Notes: generated by a model from the sequence alone, not told the origin. DNA of 6,133 nucleotides from an uncultured Actinomycetes bacterium (GCA_903830745.1 CAIKVF010000015.1:1-6133); one strand, 5' to 3'; shown: positions 1 to 5,906, counted from the first letter of the stretch. Made by a program: numbers and translations.

Positions 1-762
1 CACTGCCCCATCTTTTCCTGGGACGTACAGCATCGCGAGTCGATCTAATTTTTCTTGCGGACAATAGAAATCTGAATCGTGCATTCCTAGCGGTGCGAAA
101 ATTCTTTCCATGAAGAACTCGCGAAGTGTCATGCCGCTCCAGATCTCAACAAGTCGACCCAGGACGTCTGTAGCAAAGGAATAGTTCCACTTCTCGCCAG
201 GATGAAATAGCAGTGGCGCGTTGCACCAGTCATCAACTAATTCAGCAAGGGTCGCATCTTTTCGGTAGCCAGTGCCGCCGGAACCATTGAGTCGGTAAAT
301 CTCAGAGACCGCATCTTCTTGGAAGTCATACGTAAGACCACTTGTATGGGTCAGTAGGTGCTGAATTGTGACTTGACTCTTTGCTGGTTCAGTCTTTGGA
401 TCCTGCGCGGTACCACCAATGAGTATGTGACTCTCTTTTAGTGAATCAATCCATTTACCCGCTGGATCGTTTAGGTCAAAGAGTCCTTCTTCGTGCAACA
501 TCATCACAGCAACTGTCGTAATTGCTTTAGTCATTGAATAGATGCGCCAGATTGTGTCGTTAGTTACTTCGAGACCTTCTTCACGGTTACGGTGCCCACC
601 GCTACCAGTCCAAACAAGTTCACCACCACGCGACACCGTTGCGAGCCAGCCGCTAAGTCGTTGATCAGTTACGTATTTATTGAAGTGAGTCTTAATGCGC
701 TCAAGACGAACTTCATCAAAACCGAGTGACGCAGGATCAATTTGAACTTCTAGTTCTGACAT
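1..762 (-). CDS. Serine hydrolase, beta-lactamase / class C penicillin-binding fold (C-terminus cut by window edge)
   Basis: My translation of the minus strand from the ATG at 762 is open to the window edge, giving 254 residues of a family usually near 380-400. Visible hallmarks are the S-x-x-K nucleophile motif (S76-M-T-K79 in YSMTKAIT), the family signature HLLTHTSGL at 135-143, and PGEKWNYS at 188-195, whose Y194 is the likely general-base tyrosine, followed by DVLGRLVE. The C-terminal KTG/HxG-type motif lies outside the window. The family (PF00144) includes esterases, D-amino-acid peptidases and AmpC-like enzymes, and substrate cannot be told from sequence. No signal peptide or membrane helix is visible at the N-terminus, so a cytoplasmic esterase-like role is more likely than cell-wall or antibiotic hydrolysis. 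Its ATG shares one base with the cinA stop (TAATG) and lacks a clear Shine-Dalgarno sequence, suggesting translational coupling. Confidence 0.9.
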   Translation of the reverse strand, partial: MSELEVQIDPASLGFDEVRLERIKTHFNKYVTDQRLSGWLATVSRGGELVWTGSGGHRNREEGLEVTNDTIWRIYSMTKAITTVAVMMLHEEGLFDLNDPAGKWIDSLKESHILIGGTAQDPKTEPAKSQVTIQHLLTHTSGLTYDFQEDAVSEIYRLNGSGGTGYRKDATLAELVDDWCNAPLLFHPGEKWNYSFATDVLGRLVEIWSGMTLREFFMERIFAPLGMHDSDFYCPQEKLDRLAMLYVPGKDGAV

Positions 763-2024
763 TATTTACTCAATTCATCTAGTGCTTTGCGTAGAGCGTC
801 AAGTGCGCTGATTGCACTGTACGCGCGAATGCGTGGTCGATCACCAGGCAGACGCAGTGCCACGTGTGAAACATTGTCACCTATAGCAATACCCACAAAA
901 ACGGTTCCCGCGGGGTGACCATCTTGTTCCTCAGGACCAGCCACACCAGTCACGCTGAGTCCAACATCAGACCCGAGCAACTTGGCAGCGCCTATGGCCA
1001 TTGCCTCAGCTGCTTCAGGGCTAACCACCGGGCCAACAGGAACACCCAGGACATCGAACTTCACTTCAGACGCGTAGCTCACAACACCACCACGGAACCA
1101 CTTTGAGGCACCAATGACGTTGACGAGTCGGCTCGCAATGAGACCGCCAGTGACTGATTCAGCAACTCCGAGTGTTAGACCCTTATCTAAGAGTCGAGTT
1201 GCGATTGCGTGTTCCATGGTTTCATCGTCCACGCCAAAGATGATTTCGCCGAGCTTGGCGTTGATGATGCTTCGGATTTTTACTTCTTCTTCAGCAATAA
1301 GTTCTTTGGCGTGCTCTGCACTGTCACCTCTAGCGGTGATGCGAACTTTGATGCCTTCAATCCCTGACGCGAGGAATGCAATAGTGAGTCGTGAGTTGTC
1401 GTCAAGTGAAGAAAGTTCATCGCCAATAGCTTCAGCGAGTCCAGATTCACTCGCGCCCCATGTACGAAGCACTCGGCTAAGAATTACTGACTCGTTGCCA
1501 GCGAGGCGTTCACGGCGAAGTAGTTCAGGCAGAATTGCTCGCTCGAACATGTCGGTCATTTCGTAAGGGACGCCAGGCACCGCGAAAACAACTTTTTGGC
1601 CAACGGGACAAATGAGCCCTGGAGCTGTTCCGCGAGTTTGAGGAATGATTGATGCGCCCTTTGGAACATCGGCTTGCAACAAGTTGTTCTCGGGCATCTC
1701 ACGACCACGAGAACCAAACATTTTTCTGATCGCTTCAACAATTGCTTCATCACGGATAAGTGGAACATTCATTACTTCAGCAATTGCAGCGCGAGTGATG
1801 TCGTCTTGTGTCGGACCGAGTCCCCCGCAGACAATTACTGCGTCAGAGCGAGCGAGCGCTGTGCGAAATGCCAGAACAATTCGGTCGTGATTGTCACCCA
1901 CGTGCTGGTGAAAATGAGATGCAATGCCGTTAGCTGCCAGGTGTTCGCCAAGCCACTGCGAGTTGGTGTCAGGGATTTGTCCTAGAAGTAGTTCAGTTCC
2001 GACGGCAACAATCTCAACACGCAT
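762..2024 (-). CDS. cinA: CinA-family protein: MoCF-like N-domain plus NMN amidohydrolase (PncC-like) C-domain
   Basis: A full-length two-domain CinA of 420 residues. Residues 1-170 carry the MoaB/Mog-like fold, with GTELLLG (9-15), CGGLGPTQDD (66-75) and VPGVPYEM (149-156). A linker domain follows. Residues 270-420 form the CinA C-terminal domain, with AESVTGG (288-294, normally AESCTGG), SYASEVK (316-322) and SVTGVAGP (357-364). Family knowledge: the C-domain deamidates nicotinamide mononucleotide to nicotinate mononucleotide in NAD salvage, and the N-domain of some homologues hydrolyses ADP-ribose. The competence/damage-inducible label is historical. Cys is replaced by Val in the AESxTGG motif, but its serine S290 is kept, and this position varies in homologues. 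The ATG at 2024 directly abuts the pgsA TAA with zero gap. A purine-rich AAAAAGG upstream of it, inside the end of pgsA, can serve as ribosome binding site. Confidence 0.95.
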   Translation of the reverse strand: MRVEIVAVGTELLLGQIPDTNSQWLGEHLAANGIASHFHQHVGDNHDRIVLAFRTALARSDAVIVCGGLGPTQDDITRAAIAEVMNVPLIRDEAIVEAIRKMFGSRGREMPENNLLQADVPKGASIIPQTRGTAPGLICPVGQKVVFAVPGVPYEMTDMFERAILPELLRRERLAGNESVILSRVLRTWGASESGLAEAIGDELSSLDDNSRLTIAFLASGIEGIKVRITARGDSAEHAKELIAEEEVKIRSIINAKLGEIIFGVDDETMEHAIATRLLDKGLTLGVAESVTGGLIASRLVNVIGASKWFRGGVVSYASEVKFDVLGVPVGPVVSPEAAEAMAIGAAKLLGSDVGLSVTGVAGPEEQDGHPAGTVFVGIAIGDNVSHVALRLPGDRPRIRAYSAISALDALRKALDELSK

Positions 2025-2588
2025 TTAGATCGCCTTTTTGCCGTCAACGTAGTATTTCCAACCGGTGTACACCGTCATCAATGTGGCAATCCAAATAGTG
2101 ATGAATGCAAGCCATGTGTGGTGTGCAGTGAATGGGAGTACGCAGAGCGCGATTGCCAAGTCCTGAACGAATGTTTTCCATTTTGCAATCTGACTTGCCG
2201 GGATGGAAATCCCCTTCTTTGATGCTTTGGATCTGTAGATGCTCATCCAAATTTCGCGCAACGTAATTATCACTGCTGGAATAATGAAGAAGTTGAGGTG
2301 GTGTCCTCTTGAAACAATGAGTGCGTAGAGACTTCCCAGAACAATTATCTTGTCGGCGAGGGGGTCGAGGAACGCGCCAGAAGTTGTTGTGCCGTGTCGT
2401 CTGGCGACAATGCCATCAAAGTAGTCAGATGCTGCGGCGAGAAAGCCAACAAGCGATGTCCACCAATTGATTCGGTGCGCAATAAGTAAGTAAATAAAGA
2501 GTGGAGCAACAATGATGCGAAAACTAGTCATCAAGTTCGCCGGCGTAAGTAACGCGGTCGGTCCGTAGGTCCGGTCCTTGGTGCTCAT
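2025..2588 (-). CDS. pgsA: CDP-diacylglycerol--glycerol-3-phosphate 3-phosphatidyltransferase (phosphatidylglycerophosphate synthase)
   Basis: This 187-residue membrane enzyme transfers a phosphatidyl group from CDP-diacylglycerol to glycerol-3-phosphate, the committed step toward phosphatidylglycerol and cardiolipin. The CDP-alcohol phosphotransferase signature is at 55-79: D55, D58-G59, A62-R63, G71, D75 and D79, giving all four metal/substrate aspartates. The N-terminal PANLMTSFRI (16-25) is typical of PgsA (TxPNxLTxxRI). Hydrophobic segments lie near 24-38, 43-54, 80-93, 99-112, 141-153 and 158-176. The AR-to-G spacing is seven residues, where the usual pattern has eight. Other CDP-alcohol transferases (CdsA partners, PIP synthase) are possible, but length and context fit PgsA. 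The ATG overlaps the rimO stop as ATGA, and GGAGG at 2599-2603, ten bases upstream, is a good ribosome binding site. Confidence 0.92.
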   Translation of the reverse strand: MSTKDRTYGPTALLTPANLMTSFRIIVAPLFIYLLIAHRINWWTSLVGFLAAASDYFDGIVARRHGTTTSGAFLDPLADKIIVLGSLYALIVSRGHHLNFFIIPAVIITLREIWMSIYRSKASKKGISIPASQIAKWKTFVQDLAIALCVLPFTAHHTWLAFITIWIATLMTVYTGWKYYVDGKKAI

Positions 2589-3892
2589 AGTTGCACTGCC
2601 TCCAAATCTGTTCCGTGACTCGCCACAATTTCAACATCAACCATGGATCCAACGCTAAGTGATGAATCAACCATCACAATGCCATCGATTTCAGGGCACT
2701 CTCTGACACTACGCCCAACACCGGGTGCATCAATGAGCAGGCGCTGGCGAGTGCCCACGAGTGCATCTCTGCGTCGAGCAGTAATGGCGTCTTGCAGTTC
2801 GCTCACTTCACGCAGGCGTTCTAGGGCTAATTCGTGTGGCACTTGGTCACCGAGTCCGTTGGCGTGAGTGTTTTCTTCTTTAGAGAACGTAAAGAACCCA
2901 GCCCAGTCCAGCTGCGCCTCTTCAATAAATTCAAGCAACTCTCGTTGGTCATCTTCAGTTTCACCGGGGTACCCGAGAATGAACGACGAACGAAATGTGG
3001 CGTCTGGGTCGCTGGCACGAATAGCAGCAATGCGCTCTAAGAAACGGTCTCCGTCTCCCCAACGCTTCATTGCTCGAAGCATGTGTCGTGATGCGTGTTG
3101 CAGTGAGAGGTCGAAGTACGGAACACCTGTTTCAAGAATTGTCTCAATGAGACCACTGGTGAGGCCCGATGGGTAGAGATACAAGAGACGAACTCTTTCA
3201 ACTTCTTTACTGAGTGCTTTGGTGAGATCAATAAGAGGTTGCGTTCCACCTTCATCAAGAACTTCTACTGCTTCGCCAAGTGCAGCGCGGCGGCGGTCAT
3301 GTCCCCAGCTCGCAAGGTCTTGGGCAATGAGAACTATTTCTTTTGCACCACCATCAACGAGTGCACGTGCTTCGGTGAGAATTTCATTTGTAGAACGTGA
3401 TCGTTGGTCACCACGGAACGTTGGAATCGCACAGAACCCACAGCGACGGTCACAACCTTCAGCAATCTTCACGTACGCCCACGGAGCTTTTGATGCGGGG
3501 CGAGGAAGATTGAGCAAGTCGAATGCTGGTGTTGGACGCTTGCGAAGTGCAACAGGGGTTGAAGGAACTATTTGTTCGGTGAGACTCTCACCGAATCCTG
3601 CAACAAGGTCAACTTCTGGTAGCGCTTCAGCGAGTTCGTCGCCGTAACGCTCAGCCATGCAGCCAGTTACGACAAGACGTGCATTGCTAAGTTTGCGCTC
3701 GGCGAGATCAAGAACAGTTTCGATTGATTCTTCGCGTGCGGCTTCAATAAAGGCGCAAGTGTTCGCGACGACAAGTTCTGCTTCTTCTGCGCTGTCGGCG
3801 AGGGTGTAGCCCTGAGATACGAGCAGGCCCGCGAGCTTGTCCGAGTCGACGTGGTTCTTAGGACACCCGAGTGTTTCTATCCAGTACCTCAA
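2585..3892 (-). CDS. rimO: Ribosomal protein uS12 (S12) methylthiotransferase, radical SAM
   Basis: A 435-residue RimO, the normal length. It adds a methylthio group to the conserved aspartate of ribosomal protein uS12 using two iron-sulfur clusters and SAM. The N-terminal domain binds one cluster through C10, C46 and C78. The radical SAM core has C147-x3-C151-x2-C154 in EGCDRRCGFCAIP. A C-terminal TRAM domain spans about 375-435. RimO over MiaB/MtaB is favoured by GCPKN at 9-13, LLYLYPSG at 236-243 and FRGDQRSR at 159-166. The start is TTG at 3892: an in-frame TAG sits four codons upstream (3902-3904), no other start codon lies between, and AGGAG is placed six bases before the TTG. It heads the protein part of the minus-strand cluster and overlaps pgsA by four bases. 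Confidence 0.95.
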   Translation of the reverse strand: MRYWIETLGCPKNHVDSDKLAGLLVSQGYTLADSAEEAELVVANTCAFIEAAREESIETVLDLAERKLSNARLVVTGCMAERYGDELAEALPEVDLVAGFGESLTEQIVPSTPVALRKRPTPAFDLLNLPRPASKAPWAYVKIAEGCDRRCGFCAIPTFRGDQRSRSTNEILTEARALVDGGAKEIVLIAQDLASWGHDRRRAALGEAVEVLDEGGTQPLIDLTKALSKEVERVRLLYLYPSGLTSGLIETILETGVPYFDLSLQHASRHMLRAMKRWGDGDRFLERIAAIRASDPDATFRSSFILGYPGETEDDQRELLEFIEEAQLDWAGFFTFSKEENTHANGLGDQVPHELALERLREVSELQDAITARRRDALVGTRQRLLIDAPGVGRSVRECPEIDGIVMVDSSLSVGSMVDVEIVASHGTDLEAVQL

Positions 3893-3898
3893 GTGCGT

Positions 3899-3903
3899 CT
3901 CCT
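3899..3903 (-). promoter_or_regulatory. Shine-Dalgarno site of rimO
   Basis: AGGAG on the minus strand, six bases before the TTG at 3892. With the in-frame stop TAG at 3902-3904, it fixes TTG as the only credible start of rimO. Confidence 0.75.
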
Positions 3904-3914
3904 ATTGGCATAAC

Positions 3915-3941
3915 AACACCGAGCGCTGGGCGCTCGGTGTT
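3915..3941 (-). terminator. Perfect 12-bp hairpin just downstream of tRNA-Ser (possible weak terminator or processing stem)
   Basis: The arms 3915-3926 and 3930-3941 are perfectly complementary (AACACCGAGCGC with GCGCTCGGTGTT), with a three-base loop. The stem starts two bases after the encoded CCA of the tRNA and ends 22 bases before the rimO start. The strand following it reads GTTATGCC, so there is no proper U-tract. Termination would be partial at best. It could instead act as a 3' processing or stabilising stem for the tRNA precursor, or insulate tRNA from mRNA. Confidence 0.5.
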
Positions 3942-3943
3942 AA

Positions 3944-4037
3944 TGGCGGAGAGGGAGGGATTTGAACCCTCGGGCCCGGTTTCCCAGGCCGCATTCTTAG
4001 CAGGAATGTGGTTTAAACCGAACTCACCCACCTCTCC
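3944..4037 (-). tRNA. tRNA-Ser, anticodon GCU, with encoded CCA
   Basis: The minus strand folds as a class II tRNA of 94 bases including CCA. The acceptor stem GGAGAGG pairs with CCTCTCC in seven Watson-Crick pairs, followed by discriminator G and CCA. The D stem is GGT/ACC. The anticodon stem CATTC/GAATG encloses loop CTGCTAA, giving anticodon GCT, which reads AGC and AGU serine codons. The long variable arm GGCCTGG-GAAA-CCGGGCC is a seven-pair stem with one G-T pair and a GAAA tetraloop, as expected for serine tRNA. The T arm is GAGGG-TTCAAAT-CCCTC. All structural elements are intact, so it should be functional. It lies upstream of rimO on the same strand. Confidence 0.97.
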
Positions 4038-4140
4038 CAGCCAGGCCATCTTAGTGAATTTGGGCCCAGACGAGAAATCCACCAAAACGAGCCCCGTGAA
4101 CCAGCGTTACACTCATTTCAACATTCAAAAGGGGAACCAA
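4038..4140. promoter_or_regulatory. Divergent intergenic region driving tRNA-Ser/rimO cluster (left) and ABC transporter (right)
   Basis: These 103 bases are the only space for both leftward and rightward promoters. Leftward, TAAGAT (minus strand, 4048-4053) is a -10-like hexamer that would start RNA a few bases before the tRNA, but the -35 candidate TTCTCG at 4071-4076 is poor. Rightward, TACACT at 4108-4113 is a possible -10 without a recognisable -35. An eight-base palindrome TGGGCCCA lies at 4061-4068 between the two and could be an operator or chance. The role of the region is inferred from gene layout; the exact promoter elements are weak guesses. Confidence 0.45.
4128..4135 (+). promoter_or_regulatory. 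Shine-Dalgarno site of the amino-acid-binding protein gene
   Basis: AAAGGGGA lies with its GGGG six bases before the ATG at 4141. This selects 4141 over in-frame alternatives further upstream, which would run through the tRNA gene and place the signal peptide internally. Confidence 0.75.
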
Positions 4141-5010
4141 ATGCGTTCAGTTCGTATTGCTCTAGCCGCAGTTCTTGGTGCATCACTACTTAGTGCTGTG
4201 TCACTTGGTGCAGCAAGTGCCGCAAGCACACCATCACTCGCCACGTGTAAGTCAACCATTGCTTCACAAGAATTCAAAAAAGGAACGCTCACTGTTGCAA
4301 CTGACAACCCGGTCTACACACCGTGGTTTGTTGACAACAAGCCAAGCAGCGGCAAGGGCTATGAATCAGCATTGGTCTACGCAATCGCTAACGTTCTTGG
4401 AGTTTCTAAGAGCAACGTGAAGTGGGTATCTGTGCCATTTGATTCGAGCTACACACCAGGTAAGAAGTCATTCGACTTTGACGTCAACGAAATCTCAAGC
4501 ACTGCTGAGCGTGCCAAGGTAGTTACCTTCTCACAGAGCTATTACGACGTGAACCAGTCACTCGTAGCGCTGAAGACGAACAAGATTGTTACAAACCACT
4601 CATCAGCAGAACTTAAGACATACCAATACGGTGACCAAATTGGAACTACCGGACTTGCGTACATCAACAAGTACATCAAGCCAACCAAGGCAGCGCGCGT
4701 GTATTCAACACTTGACCAAGCTGTAGCTGCACTTCAGAGCGGACAAATTGATGCAATCGCTGTTGACACTCCAACAGGTGAATACATGGCCATGGCACAA
4801 ATTGTTGACAAGAACAACAAAATGCTCGCCACACAAGTAGGCCAGTTCCCAAGCGTTGGAGAGCACTACGGTCTCTTATTCGAAAAGAACAATCCACTTG
4901 CGACGTGCATCAATGGTGCAATCAGCACACTTCGCACTAACGGAACTCTTAGTGCACTAACAAAGAAGTGGCTGGGGATCTACACCAGCGTTCCTGCACT
5001 TAAGCCATAA
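4141..5010 (+). CDS. Polar amino-acid ABC transporter substrate-binding protein (SBP family 3)
   Basis: A 289-residue secreted binding protein that captures an amino acid and delivers it to the permease encoded next. Residues 1-28 form a Sec signal peptide: positives at R2 and R5, a hydrophobic stretch about 6-26, and an ASA-type cleavage site near 26-28. The mature part shows the family 3 pattern: GTLTVATDNPVYTPWF (48-63), GKGYESALVYAIA (71-83), DFDVNEISSTAERAK (112-126, ligand-site loop), VVTFSQSYY (127-135), GTTGLAYI (168-175), DQAVAALQSGQIDAIAVD (192-209) and GTLSALTKKWLG (268-279). C36 and C256 are the only cysteines and could form a disulfide. There is no convincing lipobox: LATC at 33-36 has Thr at -1 and is far from the hydrophobic core. 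The ligand cannot be named from sequence; the general-amino-acid/glutamate class is the best guess. It is the first gene of the transporter set. Confidence 0.95.
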   Translation: MRSVRIALAAVLGASLLSAVSLGAASAASTPSLATCKSTIASQEFKKGTLTVATDNPVYTPWFVDNKPSSGKGYESALVYAIANVLGVSKSNVKWVSVPFDSSYTPGKKSFDFDVNEISSTAERAKVVTFSQSYYDVNQSLVALKTNKIVTNHSSAELKTYQYGDQIGTTGLAYINKYIKPTKAARVYSTLDQAVAALQSGQIDAIAVDTPTGEYMAMAQIVDKNNKMLATQVGQFPSVGEHYGLLFEKNNPLATCINGAISTLRTNGTLSALTKKWLGIYTSVPALKP

Positions 5011-5028
5011 GAATCATGTCGCATGACG

Positions 5029-5046
5029 CCAGCGCCAATGCGCTGG
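5029..5046 (+). repeat. Small inverted repeat (7-bp stem) after the binding-protein gene
   Basis: CCAGCGC (5029-5035) and GCGCTGG (5040-5046) are perfectly complementary around a four-base CAAT loop. It begins 18 bases after the binding-protein stop, lies within the N-terminal permease segment, and is followed ten bases later by the stronger terminator hairpin. It has no T-tract of its own. It may help protect the 3' end of the binding-protein message or may be incidental. Confidence 0.5.
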
Positions 5047-5056
5047 AAACGCCTAC

Positions 5057-5087
5057 GTTGTTTGTGCCACGGCGCAAACAACTTTTT
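5057..5087 (+). terminator. Intrinsic terminator between binding protein and permease, inside the permease N-terminal reading frame
   Basis: The left arm 5057-5067 and right arm 5072-5082 pair over 11 positions (ten Watson-Crick, one T-G at 5065/5074) around a CACG tetraloop, immediately followed by TTTTT at 5083-5087. This is the classic rho-independent layout on the plus strand, 46 bases after the binding-protein stop. It should end most transcripts after the binding-protein gene and let a fraction read into permease and ATPase, giving an excess of binding protein. Its overlap with coding sequence means ribosomes translating from 5016 could melt the hairpin, so translation might modulate termination. 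That coupling is inference. Confidence 0.7.
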
Positions 5088-5213
5088 ACCGGCCGTCGTG
5101 CAGTAATTGCGAGTGTTTTTTCAAGCCTGCTAATTCTTGGCGCGATTGTTGCAATTTTTTATGTTTCTCCAGGCGGTGCATAAGTTCGCTACTTCTTCTT
5201 CAACCCTCAACAA

Positions 5214-5906
5214 ATGTGGGAGTCGTTCACAGGTAATCCCGCTAAGGGACTTAGTTCTGTCGGCACTGGAATTTTCACCAACATCTGGATGTTCTGTGTT
5301 TGTGAAGTTCTGGTCCTGATATTCGGCCTGCTTATTGCCTGGGTGCGGATGAGCACGTCGGCTGTCTTGTTCCCGTTTCGAGTGCTTTCCACGATGTACA
5401 CCGACCTCTTTCGAGGCATTCCAATTCTGCTCGTGATTTTCATGGTCGGCTTCGGATTACCAGCGCTGGGACTTGGATTCGTATCTTCGCAGTCACCAGC
5501 TGTCTACGGTTGCATTTCTCTGACAATTACCTACAGCGCATACGTTGCTGAGGTTTTCCGTGCAGGAATTAACTCAGTGCCAAACGGCCAGTTGCTTGCG
5601 GCACGGTCACTCGGACTTTCAAGTTCTGCAACCATGAAGCGGGTAATTCTCCCCCAGGCTGTGCGTACCGTTATCCCACCACTTCTCAACGACTTTATTT
5701 CAATGCAAAAAGACACCGCATTGGTGTCAACTCTCGGAGCCATCGAGGCAACTCGAGCAGCACAGATTTATGCGTCTACCGAATTCAACTTCAGTGGATA
5801 CGTGGTTGCTTCAATCTTGTTTCTGCTTTTGACTATTCCAATGACTCGCTTTACTGACCGACTTATTGCGAAGGACCGCGTAAAGCGACTGGCGGCAACA
5901 CAATGA
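5214..5906 (+). CDS. Polar amino-acid ABC transporter permease (HisM/GlnP-type)
   Basis: The uninterrupted frame from ATG 5214 gives 230 residues, close to the length of canonical GlnP-type permeases. It contains a complete MetI-type core: hydrophobic segments about 20-44, 70-90, 97-113, 151-175 (weak) and 194-212. The conserved FRGIP is at 66-70. The cytoplasmic EAA-type coupling loop AARSLGLSSSATMKRVILPQA at 129-149, which docks on the ATPase, is intact. It forms the membrane channel for the substrate delivered by the preceding binding protein. Sequence in the same frame upstream of 5214 (VRYFFFNPQQ back to TAA at 5181) looks homologous, so 5214 may not be the ancestral start. No Shine-Dalgarno sequence precedes it, and an ancestral product would begin at 5016 with one additional helix. 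Its stop overlaps the ATPase start as ATGA. Confidence 0.88.
   Translation: MWESFTGNPAKGLSSVGTGIFTNIWMFCVCEVLVLIFGLLIAWVRMSTSAVLFPFRVLSTMYTDLFRGIPILLVIFMVGFGLPALGLGFVSSQSPAVYGCISLTITYSAYVAEVFRAGINSVPNGQLLAARSLGLSSSATMKRVILPQAVRTVIPPLLNDFISMQKDTALVSTLGAIEATRAAQIYASTEFNFSGYVVASILFLLLTIPMTRFTDRLIAKDRVKRLAATQ

Larger units (their letters stand above)
5016..5183 (+). pseudogene. N-terminal segment of the amino-acid permease, cut off by an in-frame TAA
   Basis: From the ATG at 5016, five bases after the binding-protein stop, the frame encodes 55 residues. These are a polar leader (MSHDASANALETP...), a basic patch PRRKQLFTGRR (18-28) and one strong membrane helix (about residues 29-50, AVIASVFSSLLILGAIVAIFY), ending VSPGGA before TAA at 5181-5183. 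The same frame then continues VRYFFFNPQQ into the MWESF start of the permease at 5214. In actinobacterial permeases of this type as I remember them, a helix, an SPG motif, about ten residues with FF-(N/D)-P and then the core domain follow without a break. One base change (TAA from CAA, GAA or AAA) would restore a 296-residue protein. It could be a recent nonsense mutation, a sequencing error or a true separate leader peptide. No strong ribosome binding site precedes 5016. Confidence 0.65.

Noticed and set aside
288..294. Val instead of Cys in the AESxTGG motif of CinA (residues 288-294 of the protein) as a sign of inactivity
   Set aside because: The serine and surrounding motif residues are intact and this position varies among homologues, so loss of activity is not supported.
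1114..1566. Plus-strand open frame of 150 codons opposite cinA
   Set aside because: Serine/arginine-rich, low-complexity translation antisense to a clearly conserved gene; a shadow of cinA codon usage.
3219..3647. Plus-strand open frame of 142 codons opposite rimO
   Set aside because: Antisense to the radical SAM core, composition biased to Ser/Arg, no domain pattern.
2585..3892. MiaB or MtaB tRNA methylthiotransferase in place of RimO
   Set aside because: GCPKN at the first cysteine, LLYLYPSG and the actinobacterial link to pgsA and cinA fit RimO better.
3858..4085. Minus-strand open frame of 75 codons covering the tRNA and rimO start
   Set aside because: It overlaps the tRNA and the beginning of rimO in another frame and encodes no recognisable protein features.
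3871..4140. Upstream in-frame extension of the binding-protein gene (90 more codons)
   Set aside because: It runs through the tRNA-Ser gene on the opposite strand and would bury the signal peptide. The ATG at 4141 has a good ribosome binding site and a proper signal peptide directly after it.
5181..5183. Stop-codon recoding or programmed read-through at the permease TAA
   Set aside because: TAA is neither the selenocysteine (TGA) nor the pyrrolysine (TAG) codon, it terminates three other genes here, and I see no recoding structure after it. Frameshifting would need two compensating shifts because both parts share a frame.
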